A stretch of 38,145 bases of DNA from Deltaproteobacteria bacterium (lineage in GTDB: Bacteria > Myxococcota > UBA727 > VGSZ01). Shown here in pieces: positions 8,710-16,370 of the stretch (the stretch's first letter is position 1; each line of letters opens with the position of its first letter). Below the pieces are notes generated by a model, which did not search any database, was not told the DNA's origin, and saw only the letters and a program-made list of their open reading frames with translations. The translations under genes and the position numbers were made by a program. The stretch lies in contig VGSZ01000017.1 of NCBI GenBank assembly GCA_016874845.1, positions 1-38,145 of the forward strand, given 5' to 3'.

Positions 8710-9906
8710 ATGGAAACCCTGCGCCTCGCCCTGTCGTCGATCGTGGAGCACCGCATGCGGGCGTTCCTGACGACGCTGGGCGTCGTCTTCGGCGTCATGG
8801 CGGTGATCGCGGTGACGGCGATCGTGCAGGGCTTCTTTCGCCTGTACAGCGCGCAGCTCGAGGGACTCGGCGCCGGCTTCCTGCTGGTGTTTCCCGGCAA
8901 CGCCGCGGCCGAGAGCGCGCGCAAGATCACGCGCCTGACCGCCGGCGACGCCTCGGCCGTCGAGGGCGTCGACGACGTGCTGGCCGCGAGCCCCTACTTC
9001 TTCGATCGACGCACGGTGACCTTGCGCGGGCAGAACGCCGAGGCGGTGGTGATGCCCACCCTCGAGACCTACCCGCTGATCCAGAACCACCACGTCGCCG
9101 AGGGGCGCTTCTTCACCGCCCGCGAGGTGCGCGAGCGCGCGCGCGTCGTCGTGCTCGGTCCCGACCTGGCCGAGCAGCTCGGGCTCGTGCGCGCCGTCGG
9201 CGAAGAGGTGCGCCTGTACGGCGTGCCCTTCACCGTGATCGGCGTGATGGAAGAAAAAGACGGCATGAACGCGCTCGGGCAGAACTTCGACGACGCCGCC
9301 GTCGTGCCGTACCCCACGGCGCTGTCGATGACGAACCCGAACCGCGGCGGGCTGCTGCTGGTCAAGCTCAAGGAGATCGACGACGTCGAGCTGGCCACCG
9401 AGCAGGTGCGGCGCGCGCTGCGCCGGTTCCGTCGGCTGCGCCCCGGCGAGCCCGACGACTTCACGACGACGACGCAGGCCGAGCTGCTCAAGTCGTTCGA
9501 GGAGATCTCGGGGGTCGCCACCTGGGTCGTCGTCTGCATCGTCGGCGTCAGCCTGCTCGTCGGCGGCATCGGCATCATGAACATCATGCTCGTCAGCGTC
9601 ACCGAGCGGACGCGCGAGATCGGCGTGCGGCTGGCGATGGGCGCGCGCAAGGGCGACATCCAGCGCCAGTTTCTCCTCGAGGCAGCGGCGCTGGGAGGGC
9701 TCGGCGGCCTGCTCGGGATCGCCGCCGGCGTTGGCGTCGCCCATCTTGTCAGCGCGGTGGTGCCGAACTTTCCGGCCCCGTTCGTGCCGCTGTGGTCGGT
9801 GCTCCTCGCCTTCGGGTTCGCGGTCGGCGTCGGGCTCGTCTTTGGCATCTACCCGGCCGCCCGCGCCGCCCGCCTCGATCCCATCGAGGCGCTGCGCTAC
9901 GAGTAG
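8710..9906 (+). CDS. MacB/FtsX-type ABC transporter permease
   Basis: This 398-residue inner-membrane protein has the MacB-type arrangement. There is one TM helix near the N-terminus (about 18-42), a large periplasmic MacB_PCD domain (about 45-240), then three TM helices (about 265-290, 315-345, 360-385) forming the FtsX domain. Diagnostic pieces are GGIGIMNIMLVSVTERTREI, RLAMGARKGDI and the C-terminal PAARAARLDPIEALRYE. Such permeases work with a separate MacB/LolD-like ATPase in mechanotransmission, peptide export or lipoprotein handling. No ATPase gene lies next to it here, so its partner is elsewhere. AAAGG at 8700-8704, 5 nt before the ATG, supports the start. The adjacent upstream lipoprotein could be a client, but nothing in the sequence proves it. 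Confidence 0.88.
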   Translation: METLRLALSSIVEHRMRAFLTTLGVVFGVMAVIAVTAIVQGFFRLYSAQLEGLGAGFLLVFPGNAAAESARKITRLTAGDASAVEGVDDVLAASPYFFDRRTVTLRGQNAEAVVMPTLETYPLIQNHHVAEGRFFTAREVRERARVVVLGPDLAEQLGLVRAVGEEVRLYGVPFTVIGVMEEKDGMNALGQNFDDAAVVPYPTALSMTNPNRGGLLLVKLKEIDDVELATEQVRRALRRFRRLRPGEPDDFTTTTQAELLKSFEEISGVATWVVVCIVGVSLLVGGIGIMNIMLVSVTERTREIGVRLAMGARKGDIQRQFLLEAAALGGLGGLLGIAAGVGVAHLVSAVVPNFPAPFVPLWSVLLAFGFAVGVGLVFGIYPAARAARLDPIEALRYE

Positions 9907-9927
9907 CGCGCCCCACTTCTCACTGCG

Positions 9928-9933
9928 TAGAAT
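9928..9933 (+). promoter_or_regulatory. Possible -10 hexamer upstream of the carotenoid operon
   Basis: TAGAAT matches the sigma-70 -10 consensus at five of six positions, in a gap that must hold the operon promoter. No good -35 sits 16-18 nt upstream. If real, it would give a leader of about 155 nt spanning the two inverted repeats that follow. Confidence 0.25.
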
Positions 9934-9952
9934 GCCGCAGCCATGGCCCGGT

Positions 9953-9985
9953 TGTCCGGCTTTGGAGGCGGTCGGGTGCCGGACA
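9953..9985. promoter_or_regulatory. Inverted repeat TGTCCGGC/GCCGGACA upstream of crt operon
   Basis: Perfect 8-bp arms are separated by 17 nt, 47 nt after the permease stop and 108 nt before the lycopene cyclase start. It may be a hairpin ending the permease transcript or a regulator site for the carotenoid operon. There is no T run. Confidence 0.3.
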
Positions 9986-9991
9986 GCGCCG

Positions 9992-10033
9992 ATCGATCTG
10001 CGTGTGGCCGCGTCCTGACGCCCTAAGATCGAT
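9992..10033. promoter_or_regulatory. Inverted repeat ATCGATCT/AGATCGAT upstream of crt operon
   Basis: A second perfect 8-bp inverted repeat with a 26-nt spacer ends 59 nt before the first carotenoid gene. Its ATCGAT core is AT-richer than the surroundings. It is a candidate operator for control of pigment synthesis; no regulator gene is adjacent. Confidence 0.3.
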
Positions 10034-10092
10034 TTCCGGTCAGAACTTGGACACGCACGCGACCGGGGCGCGGGGGCGAGCATCCAAACGCA

Positions 10093-11403
10093 GTGGAGAC
10101 CGACCAGCCCCCCGTACATGCCCCGATCACGATCGTGGGCAGCGGTCCGGCCGCCCTCGGCCTAGCCCGTGGGTTGGTCGCGCGGGGTGTGCGGCCGAGG
10201 CTCGTTGCTCCGGCGGGGCTCGGCGGCAGCGGCGAGGCCGTCGGGGGGCCGACACTGTGCGCGTTCGTCGACCAGCTGCCCACGGCGCCGCCCGGCTTCG
10301 TCGCCGACGTGTTCGCCACGACGCTGGTCGAGACGGGGCAGGGCGCGGTGGACCTGCGGCGGCCCTACGCCCGGGTCGCTCCCGCCGCCTTCGCCCGCGC
10401 GCTGGCCGGCGAGGTCGACGTCGTCCTGCAGCGGGCAGTCTCGGTCAGCGCCGCCGGCGACGCCGTGGTCACCGCCGACGGCGTCGCGCGGCCGGCCGCG
10501 GTCGTCGTCGACGCCACCGGCCACGCCCCGGCGCTGCTGCGTCGCGCGCCAGCCGGGCGCCTTCCCGCGCATAGCGCGGTGCCCGAGCAGGCGGCCTTCG
10601 GCGTCTTCGTCGAGGGCGAAGACGACGCGTTGCCTCCCGGCACCGCGCTCTTCATGGACTGGCGCTCGCCTTGGAGGCGGGGTGAGCTCGGCGACGGCGG
10701 CCCGCCGAGCTTCCTGTACGCCCTGGCGTTCGCCGACGGTCGCCTGCTGCTCGAAGAGACCAGCCTGGCCGCCGCGCCGGCGGTGCCCTTCGCGGTGCTC
10801 GAGCGACGCCTGCGGGCCCGCCTGCAGCGACGCGGCACCCTGATCCGCCGCGAGTTGGGCGTCGAGCGCGTGCTGTTTCCGATGCAGGCCGAGCCGCCGC
10901 TGCCGTCGCAGCCGGTGACCGCGTTTGGCGCTGCCCTCGGGCTGGTGCAGCCGGTGACCGGCTACTCGGTGGCGCGGACGCTGGCCGCCGTCGACGTCGT
11001 CGCCGACACGCTCGTGGTGGGCGCGCGCGCCGGGCAACGGCCGGCGGCGATCGCCGACGACGTGACTGCGCGGGTGTGGACCGCCGAGGCCCGCGCGCGC
11101 CGTCGCCTGCAGCTGTTCGGGCTCGACGCGCTGTGCTCGTTTGACGCCGTCGCCGCGCGTGCGTTCTTCACGGCCTTCTTCGTCCAGCCCGCGCCGCTGT
11201 GGCGCGGCTTCCTCGACGGCACGTTGTCGTCGACGGCGCTGCGGCGCGCGATGTGGCGGCTGTTCGCCACCGTGCCGGCCTCGGTCCGCCTGCATCTGCT
11301 GCGCGGCGCCTTGTCGCCGCAGTCGCCCGGCGTCGTCGGCGACGCCCTCGCCAGCGTCGTCGCCCCCGCCGCCGACGCCCCCGCCTTCGGAGCCCCGCGA
11401 TGA
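10093..11403 (+). CDS. crtY: Lycopene beta-cyclase family protein (CrtL/CrtY-like)
   Basis: Predicted to cyclise the ends of lycopene to beta-ionone rings. The 436-residue protein starts with a dinucleotide-binding fold (ITIVGSGPAALGLA, residues about 11-25) and has the DATG segment near 140. It also shows family signatures LFMDWR (about 180), FLYALAF followed by EET (about 205-222), and GLVQPVTGYSVARTL (about 280-296). The tail with FFTAFF, WRGFL and LS matches the C-terminal region of plant-type cyclases. The GTG start has no clear Shine-Dalgarno. Its TGA stop lies within ATGATGA, overlapping the GGPP synthase start, so the two are translationally coupled. It is the first gene of the carotenoid operon. 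Whether one or both ends are cyclised cannot be told from sequence; a related FAD-dependent ring-forming activity is the main alternative. Confidence 0.78.
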   Translation: METDQPPVHAPITIVGSGPAALGLARGLVARGVRPRLVAPAGLGGSGEAVGGPTLCAFVDQLPTAPPGFVADVFATTLVETGQGAVDLRRPYARVAPAAFARALAGEVDVVLQRAVSVSAAGDAVVTADGVARPAAVVVDATGHAPALLRRAPAGRLPAHSAVPEQAAFGVFVEGEDDALPPGTALFMDWRSPWRRGELGDGGPPSFLYALAFADGRLLLEETSLAAAPAVPFAVLERRLRARLQRRGTLIRRELGVERVLFPMQAEPPLPSQPVTAFGAALGLVQPVTGYSVARTLAAVDVVADTLVVGARAGQRPAAIADDVTARVWTAEARARRRLQLFGLDALCSFDAVAARAFFTAFFVQPAPLWRGFLDGTLSSTALRRAMWRLFATVPASVRLHLLRGALSPQSPGVVGDALASVVAPAADAPAFGAPR

Positions 11404-12533
11404 TGAAGCCCGCCCCTGCTCGCCTCCTGCTCGACAAGGCTGATGACCTCGCCGACGTCGAGGACGCCATGCGCGCGCTCGCCTGTGGCGAGCGGCCCGA
11501 GCGCATCGGGGCCATCGCCGCCGAGCACCTCGACACCGGCGGCAAGCGCGTGCGTGCGCGGCTGGCCCTGGCCGCCGCGGCGGCCCTCGGCGTCGGCCGG
11601 TCGACGGCGTGCCCATGGGCCGCGGCGGTCGAGCTGCTGCACAACGCGACGCTGGTCCACGACGATCTGCAGGACGGCGACCGCGTGCGGCGTGGCCGCC
11701 CGACAACGTGGGCGGCCCACGGCATGGCCCAGGCGATCAACTGCGGCGACCTGATGCTCATGCTGCCCGTGCTCGCCGTCGACGCCGTCGACGCCGACGA
11801 CGCTACCCGCTTCCGCCTCAGCCGCGCGCTGCACGCCCGCGCGGTGGCGACGGTGCGCGGTCAGGCCGCCGACCTCGCGCTGAAGGACGACCTCGATTCT
11901 GGGGCGCCCCCGGTCGAGTGCTACCTGCGCTGCATCGAGGGCAAGACCGGCGAGCTGTTCGCGCTGCCCGTCGAGGGCGCTGCGCTGCTCGCGGGGCGCT
12001 CGGCGGCGGTGGCGCGCTCGCTGGCCGAGCCGTTCTTCGTGCTGGGCATGCTCTTCCAGCTGCAGGACGACGTGCTCGATCTCTTCGGCGACAAGGGGCG
12101 TGAGGCCCGCGGCGCCGACGTCAAAGAGGGCAAGATCTCGGCGCTCGTCGTCGAGCACCTGCGCCTTCACCCCGAGGAGCGCGGCTGGCTGCGCGGCATC
12201 CTCGATGCGCCGCGTGACGAGACCGCCGACGCGCAGGTCGATCAGGTCATCGACCGCTTCGAGCGCGGCGGCGCCCTCGACGCCGTGCTGCAGCGCATCG
12301 TGACCCTCGCCAGCCACGCGCTCAACGCGCCGGCCCTCACCGACGAACCCGCGCTGCAGCAGCTCGTCGTCGAGGTGACCGGCATGGTGCTCGCCCCGAT
12401 CCAGGCCTGCTTCGCCTTGCGCCGCGTCGCCCTCGTCGACGACCTCGTGGTGCCGCTGCGCGCGCTGGCCACGCGGCCTTCCTCTGCGTCCGACCGCTCC
12501 TTCCCCGAGGCGGCCGCGTCGGCCGCCGAATGA
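11400..12533 (+). CDS. crtE: Polyprenyl diphosphate synthase, likely geranylgeranyl diphosphate synthase
   Basis: Condenses IPP with allylic diphosphates to give the C20 precursor for phytoene. The 377-residue protein has GGKRVRARLAL, the first Asp-rich motif DDLQD inside HDDLQDGDRVRRGRPTTW, and the second motif DDVLD in FQLQDDVLDLFGDKGRE. This is the complete catalytic set of trans-isoprenyl synthases. The reading frame stays open further upstream, but ATG 11400 (or 11403) fits the overlap with the preceding stop and the start of the alignable region. It is longer than typical CrtE (about 300 residues) because of a C-terminal extension of about 70 residues. GGPP rather than FPP or longer product is inferred from its place between carotenoid genes. 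Confidence 0.85.
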   Translation: MMKPAPARLLLDKADDLADVEDAMRALACGERPERIGAIAAEHLDTGGKRVRARLALAAAAALGVGRSTACPWAAAVELLHNATLVHDDLQDGDRVRRGRPTTWAAHGMAQAINCGDLMLMLPVLAVDAVDADDATRFRLSRALHARAVATVRGQAADLALKDDLDSGAPPVECYLRCIEGKTGELFALPVEGAALLAGRSAAVARSLAEPFFVLGMLFQLQDDVLDLFGDKGREARGADVKEGKISALVVEHLRLHPEERGWLRGILDAPRDETADAQVDQVIDRFERGGALDAVLQRIVTLASHALNAPALTDEPALQQLVVEVTGMVLAPIQACFALRRVALVDDLVVPLRALATRPSSASDRSFPEAAASAAE

Positions 12534-12541
12534 GGTCCTCG

Positions 12542-14131
12542 ATGAACACCCCCGCTGCTTCGCGCGCCTCGCGCGCCGTCGTGATCGGCTCTGGCTTCGG
12601 CGGCCTGTCCGCCGCCGTGCGCCTGCGCGCCCTCGGCTACGACGTCACCGTCGTCGAGGCCCTCGACCAACCCGGCGGTCGCGCCCGCGCCTTCAAGGAC
12701 CAGGGCTTCGTCTTCGACGCCGGCCCCACAGTGATCACCGCGCCGTACCTCATCGACGAGCTCTTCACGCTGCTCGGGCGTGAGCCGCGCGAGTACTTCT
12801 CGTTGCTGCCCGTCGATCCGTTCTACCGGGTCGAGTTTCACGACGGCGGGCGCTTCGACTACGTCGGCGAAGAGGACCGCATCCTCTCGCAGATCCAGCA
12901 GTTCGAGCCGCGCGACGTCGACGGCTATCGCCGCATGGTGCGGCACATGAAGGAGATCTTCGACGTCGGCTACACCGGCCTCGCCGACAAGCCCTTCGGC
13001 CGCTTCGGCGACATGATGAAGGTGCTGCCCGACATGATGAAGCTCGAGTCGTACCGCACCGTGTACGGCCTGACGGCGAAGTACATCCGCAACGAGCAGC
13101 TGCGGCAGGTGTTCACGTTCCAGCCGCTGCTCGTCGGCGGCAACCCGTTCCGCACGACGTCGATCTACTCGATGATCCACTGGCTCGAGCGCAAGTGGGG
13201 CGTGTGGTTCGTGCAGGGCGGCACCACCGCGCTCGTGCACGCGCTGGTCAAGCTGCTCGGTGACGTCGGCGTCGACGTGCGCTGCAACAGCCCGGTGGGC
13301 CGCATCGAGGTCGAGGGCGGTCGCACCACGGGCGTCGTGCTCGAAAACGGCGAGCGCCTCGACGCCGACATCGTCGTCAGCAACGGCGACCCGTCGATGG
13401 TCTACACGAAGCTCATCGACGCGCAGCACCGCAGCAAGTACACCGACCGCGCCGTCGCCCGCGTGCAGGGCAGCATGGGGCTGTTCGTCGCCTACTTCGG
13501 CACCGACTCGCGGTCGCCGACGGCGGCCGACCCCGCCGCGGCCACGAAGTTCGAGCAGATCAAGCACCACACCATCGTGCTCGGCCCCCGCTACAAGGGC
13601 CTGCTCGACGACATCTTCGCGAAGAAGAAGCTGGCCGACGACTTCTCGCTGTACCTGCACCGCCCGACGGCGACGGACCGCTCGCTGGCGCCCGCCGGCC
13701 ACGACGCCTGGTACGTGCTGTCGCCAGTGCCGAACCTGAAGGGTGGTCAGGACTGGGAGCAGCTGGCGCCCGCCTACCTCGACAAGATCGTGCGCAGCCT
13801 CGATCGTCTGGCGCCGGGCCTGTCGTCGTCGCTGAAGGCGGTCCGGCATATCGATCCGCGCCACTTCGAGCGCGACTACCGCACGATGCACGGCGCCGCG
13901 TTCGGGCCCGAGCCGGTGCTTACCCAGTCGGCGTGGTTCCGCTACCACAATGCCTCCCCCGACGTCGGCGGCCTGTACTTCGTCGGCGCCGGCACGCACC
14001 CGGGCGCCGGCGTCCCCGGCGTGATCTCGTCGTCGAAGGTGCTCGAGCGCGTCGTCGAGCGCCCCGCGCGTCCCTCGTCGTGGCGCGCCGCCGAGACCGC
14101 GACGTCGTCGACGCGGCGAGCCGCCGAGTGA
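12542..14131 (+). CDS. crtI: Phytoene desaturase
   Basis: Introduces double bonds into phytoene to give lycopene or a related polyene. The 529-residue protein begins with the FAD-binding Rossmann motif AVVIGSGFGGLSAAVRLRAL and PGGRAR. It ends with the CrtI signature VGAGTHPGAGVPGVISSSK. Length and both signatures are typical of bacterial CrtI. ATG 12542 is preferred because GAGGT (12532-12536) lies at the right distance. An in-frame ATG at 12530 overlaps the previous stop (ATGA) and would add four residues. The stop overlaps the GTG start of crtB. The number of desaturation steps (three or four) cannot be read from sequence, though the lycopene cyclase upstream favours four. Confidence 0.92.
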   Translation: MNTPAASRASRAVVIGSGFGGLSAAVRLRALGYDVTVVEALDQPGGRARAFKDQGFVFDAGPTVITAPYLIDELFTLLGREPREYFSLLPVDPFYRVEFHDGGRFDYVGEEDRILSQIQQFEPRDVDGYRRMVRHMKEIFDVGYTGLADKPFGRFGDMMKVLPDMMKLESYRTVYGLTAKYIRNEQLRQVFTFQPLLVGGNPFRTTSIYSMIHWLERKWGVWFVQGGTTALVHALVKLLGDVGVDVRCNSPVGRIEVEGGRTTGVVLENGERLDADIVVSNGDPSMVYTKLIDAQHRSKYTDRAVARVQGSMGLFVAYFGTDSRSPTAADPAAATKFEQIKHHTIVLGPRYKGLLDDIFAKKKLADDFSLYLHRPTATDRSLAPAGHDAWYVLSPVPNLKGGQDWEQLAPAYLDKIVRSLDRLAPGLSSSLKAVRHIDPRHFERDYRTMHGAAFGPEPVLTQSAWFRYHNASPDVGGLYFVGAGTHPGAGVPGVISSSKVLERVVERPARPSSWRAAETATSSTRRAAE

Positions 14132-15102
14132 GCGACGCCGTCGCCACGCCGGGCGCGCTGCCGCCGGCGGATCTAGACGTCGCCGGGGCGCGGGCGGCGC
14201 TCGCCCGGCACGCGCGCTCGTTCCGCTTCGCCGGGCTCTTTCTGCCCGGCGACCGGCTCGACACCGCCGCCGTCGTCTACGCGTTCTGCCGCGCCGTCGA
14301 CGACGCCGTCGACGAGGCACCTTCCCTTCTGGCAGCGCAGGCCGAGGCGGCGGCGTTGCAGGCGGAGCTGCACGGGCGAGCGCCGCCGCGACCGACGGTG
14401 GCCGCGTTCCTCGCCGTCGCCCGTCGCGAAGGCATCGACGTGCGCTACGCCGCCGAGCTGGTGCAGGGCGTGGCCTCCGACGCGGTGGCGCGGCTCGCCG
14501 TCGCCGACGACGAAGAGCTGCTGCGCTACTGCTACCGCGTGGCCGGCACCGTCGGGGGCTTGATGTGCGGCGTGCTCGGCGTGCGCGATCCGCGCGCGGT
14601 GCCCCACGCCGTCGATCTGGGGATCGGCATGCAGCTGACGAACATCTGCCGCGACGTGCTCGAGGACGCGCACAAGGGGCGCGTGTACCTGCCAGCCACG
14701 CGGCTGGGCGACGCCGGCATCGACGCCTCGACGTTCATCGACGACGTGGTGGCGCGCCGGGAGTCGGTGGTGGCGACGGCGCGGGTGGTGCGCGCGCTGC
14801 TGAACGTCGCCGACCGCTACTACGCCTCCGCCGAGGCGGGCATGCGCTTCATTCCGGCACGGTCGCGGCTGGCCATCCTCGTCGCCAGCCGCGTCTACCG
14901 CGCCATCGGCACGAAGCTGCTGGCCCGCGACGCCGACGCCTTGCAGGGCCGGATGGCGACGACGCTGCTCGAGAAGGTCGGCTGCGCGCTCGGCGCGCTG
15001 GTGGCTTTCCTTGTGCCGTCGGCCGCGTCCAGCGCCGCGTCGCACAACGCCAGCCTGCACGTCCCGCTGCGCGGCCTGCCGGGCGCGGCGCCGCTGGCGT
15101 AG
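14128..15102 (+). CDS. crtB: Phytoene synthase
   Basis: Joins two GGPP molecules head to head to form phytoene. The 324-residue protein has the squalene/phytoene synthase motifs: the first Asp-rich segment FCRAVDDAVDE, YCYRVAGTVGGLMC, and the second motif QLTNICRDVLEDAHKGRVYLP. The GTG at 14128 shares bases with the crtI stop (GTGA), so coupled translation is expected. The frame continues upstream, but sequence before this GTG is only the crtI shadow. The last 45 residues are Ala/Ser/Leu-rich and not conserved. It is the last gene of the carotenoid operon and is followed by a hairpin. Confidence 0.92.
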   Translation: MSDAVATPGALPPADLDVAGARAALARHARSFRFAGLFLPGDRLDTAAVVYAFCRAVDDAVDEAPSLLAAQAEAAALQAELHGRAPPRPTVAAFLAVARREGIDVRYAAELVQGVASDAVARLAVADDEELLRYCYRVAGTVGGLMCGVLGVRDPRAVPHAVDLGIGMQLTNICRDVLEDAHKGRVYLPATRLGDAGIDASTFIDDVVARRESVVATARVVRALLNVADRYYASAEAGMRFIPARSRLAILVASRVYRAIGTKLLARDADALQGRMATTLLEKVGCALGALVAFLVPSAASSAASHNASLHVPLRGLPGAAPLA

Positions 15103-15122
15103 CCACCGGCCACGGCGGAAGA

Positions 15123-15142
15123 GGTCCCGGGCAACCGGGGCC
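15123..15142 (+). terminator. GNRA-loop hairpin after crtB, no U-tract
   Basis: GGTCCCGG and CCGGGGCC pair as an 8-bp stem with one G-T wobble and a GCAA tetraloop, 20 nt after the crtB stop. The stable tetraloop fits an RNA 3' end. No T run follows. Confidence 0.4.
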
Positions 15143-15173
15143 GCGCCGGCGACGAAGGCCGTCGCGGTGTCCT

Positions 15174-16123
15174 TCAGCGGAACGCGGCGTCGGGGACGGA
15201 GGCGCCTCCCCCCGCTGCGGGCGCGCGAACAGGTAGCCCTGCATGATGTCGGCGTCGAGGGCGCGGATGGCGTCCCGCTCGGCGCGCTCTCGACTTCCTC
15301 GACGACGAATGGGGTCTTCAGCTCCTTGAACAGGCCGGCCAGCGACGCGACCATGCGCTGGCGCCGCTCATCGTCGTGGGTGCCTCGCACCAGCGTGACG
15401 TCGAGCTCGATGACGTCGGGGGCGAGGGTCGCGACGCTCGACAGTCCGGCGTAGCCGGCGCCGAGGTCGTCCACGGCGAGGCGGAACCCCATCGCGCGCA
15501 ACCGCGCCATGCGTCCGGCGATGTCGTCGACTTCATCGAGACCGGCGCGCTCGGTGAGCTCGAGGACGACGCGCGGCGCAAACGCCGACGGCGGCGACGC
15601 CGGGTGAAACAGCGTCGGTGCGCAGCAGCGCCTCGTAGGCGATGGGTTTGCGCTGCGCGACCGAGACGATGGGCTGGAAGACCATGAACATCTTCGCCAG
15701 GGCGTCGTCGAAGCGCGCCGACAGCGAGCCGAGGTCGCCGAGCAGCTTGAGGTCGCCGCGGCGCGGTACATGGTTGACCAGCGCGCGCTCGATCAGGTCC
15801 TTCAAGGTGTCCATGCCGAAGGGCTTGAGCAGGTAGTGCACGGCGCCGTGCTCGGTTGCGGCCATGGCGGTCTCGAGCTCGGGGGAGCCGGTCATCAGGA
15901 ACACCGGCGTGTCGCAGTTGGGCCGCCGTAACTCCTTCAAGAAGTCGATGCCGCTGTAGCCCGGCCTGTGGATGTCGGAGACGACGACGGCGGCGGCGGT
16001 GACGGGCTCAAGGGCCTGCTCGGGGCCGCGGGCGAGCGCGACCTCGTACCCCTTGGCGGTGAGCGTCCGGTGCGGCGAGCGCAGGAGCAGCTCATCGTCG
16101 TCGACCAGAAGGACCTTGCTCAT
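15174..16123 (-). pseudogene. Decayed response regulator with EAL (c-di-GMP phosphodiesterase) domain
   Basis: Reading from 16123 downward, the first 195 or so codons are intact. They give a full REC domain (acidic DDD at 8-10, phospho-acceptor D50, T78, K100) and then the EAL start FQPIVSVAQRKPIAYEALLR. After RTD (near 15612) the reading frame changes and about 55-65 residues normally found in EAL domains, including the metal-binding Asn region, are missing. The next frame gives LFHPASPPSAFAPRVVLELTERAG through VDDLGAGYAGL, with IELD where active enzymes have a Lys. Near 15280 a single base is lost after VESA, and the original frame resumes as ERDAIRALDADIMQGYLFARP. The left end is approximate. 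GAGG 6 nt before the ATG marks the start. Sequencing or assembly error could explain the 1-base change but not easily the deletion. A truncated receiver protein could still be made. Confidence 0.82.
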
Positions 16124-16370
16124 GGGCTACCTCGGGTGGTGCCCCGCAAGAAACGGGGGCAGACCGTAGCCGGTGACGTGACGTTTGTTCGCAGTGGCAC
16201 CGAGCCAAGACTCACGACGCCGTGCGCGCCGGTCCACTGGTTGACACCGGTGCGCCGGCTGCTCGACCCTCCCCGCTGCTTCACGGGCAGCGCCGCCTGG
16301 CACCGTTGTGGAGCGGCACTGCTCACCATTCGCCGCCCCCGCGTGGCGACGACGAACGCCGAGGTACGAT
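16124..16370. other. Divergent intergenic region between RR-EAL pseudogene and tkt
   Basis: These 247 bases hold no convincing ORF. TTGACA at 16241-16246 is a perfect -35 but has no -10 at 16-18 nt. TACGGT lies on the minus strand about 50 nt before the pseudogene start and TACGAT abuts the tkt ATG; neither is well placed enough to call. Confidence 0.4.

Noticed and set aside
9942-10574. A reading frame from ATG 9942 into the lycopene cyclase region
   Set aside because: It is Arg-rich, out of frame with the cyclase, and has no ribosome site.
16241-16246. Perfect TTGACA as a tkt promoter -35
   Set aside because: No AT-rich -10 at 16-18 nt; the downstream sequence is GC-only.
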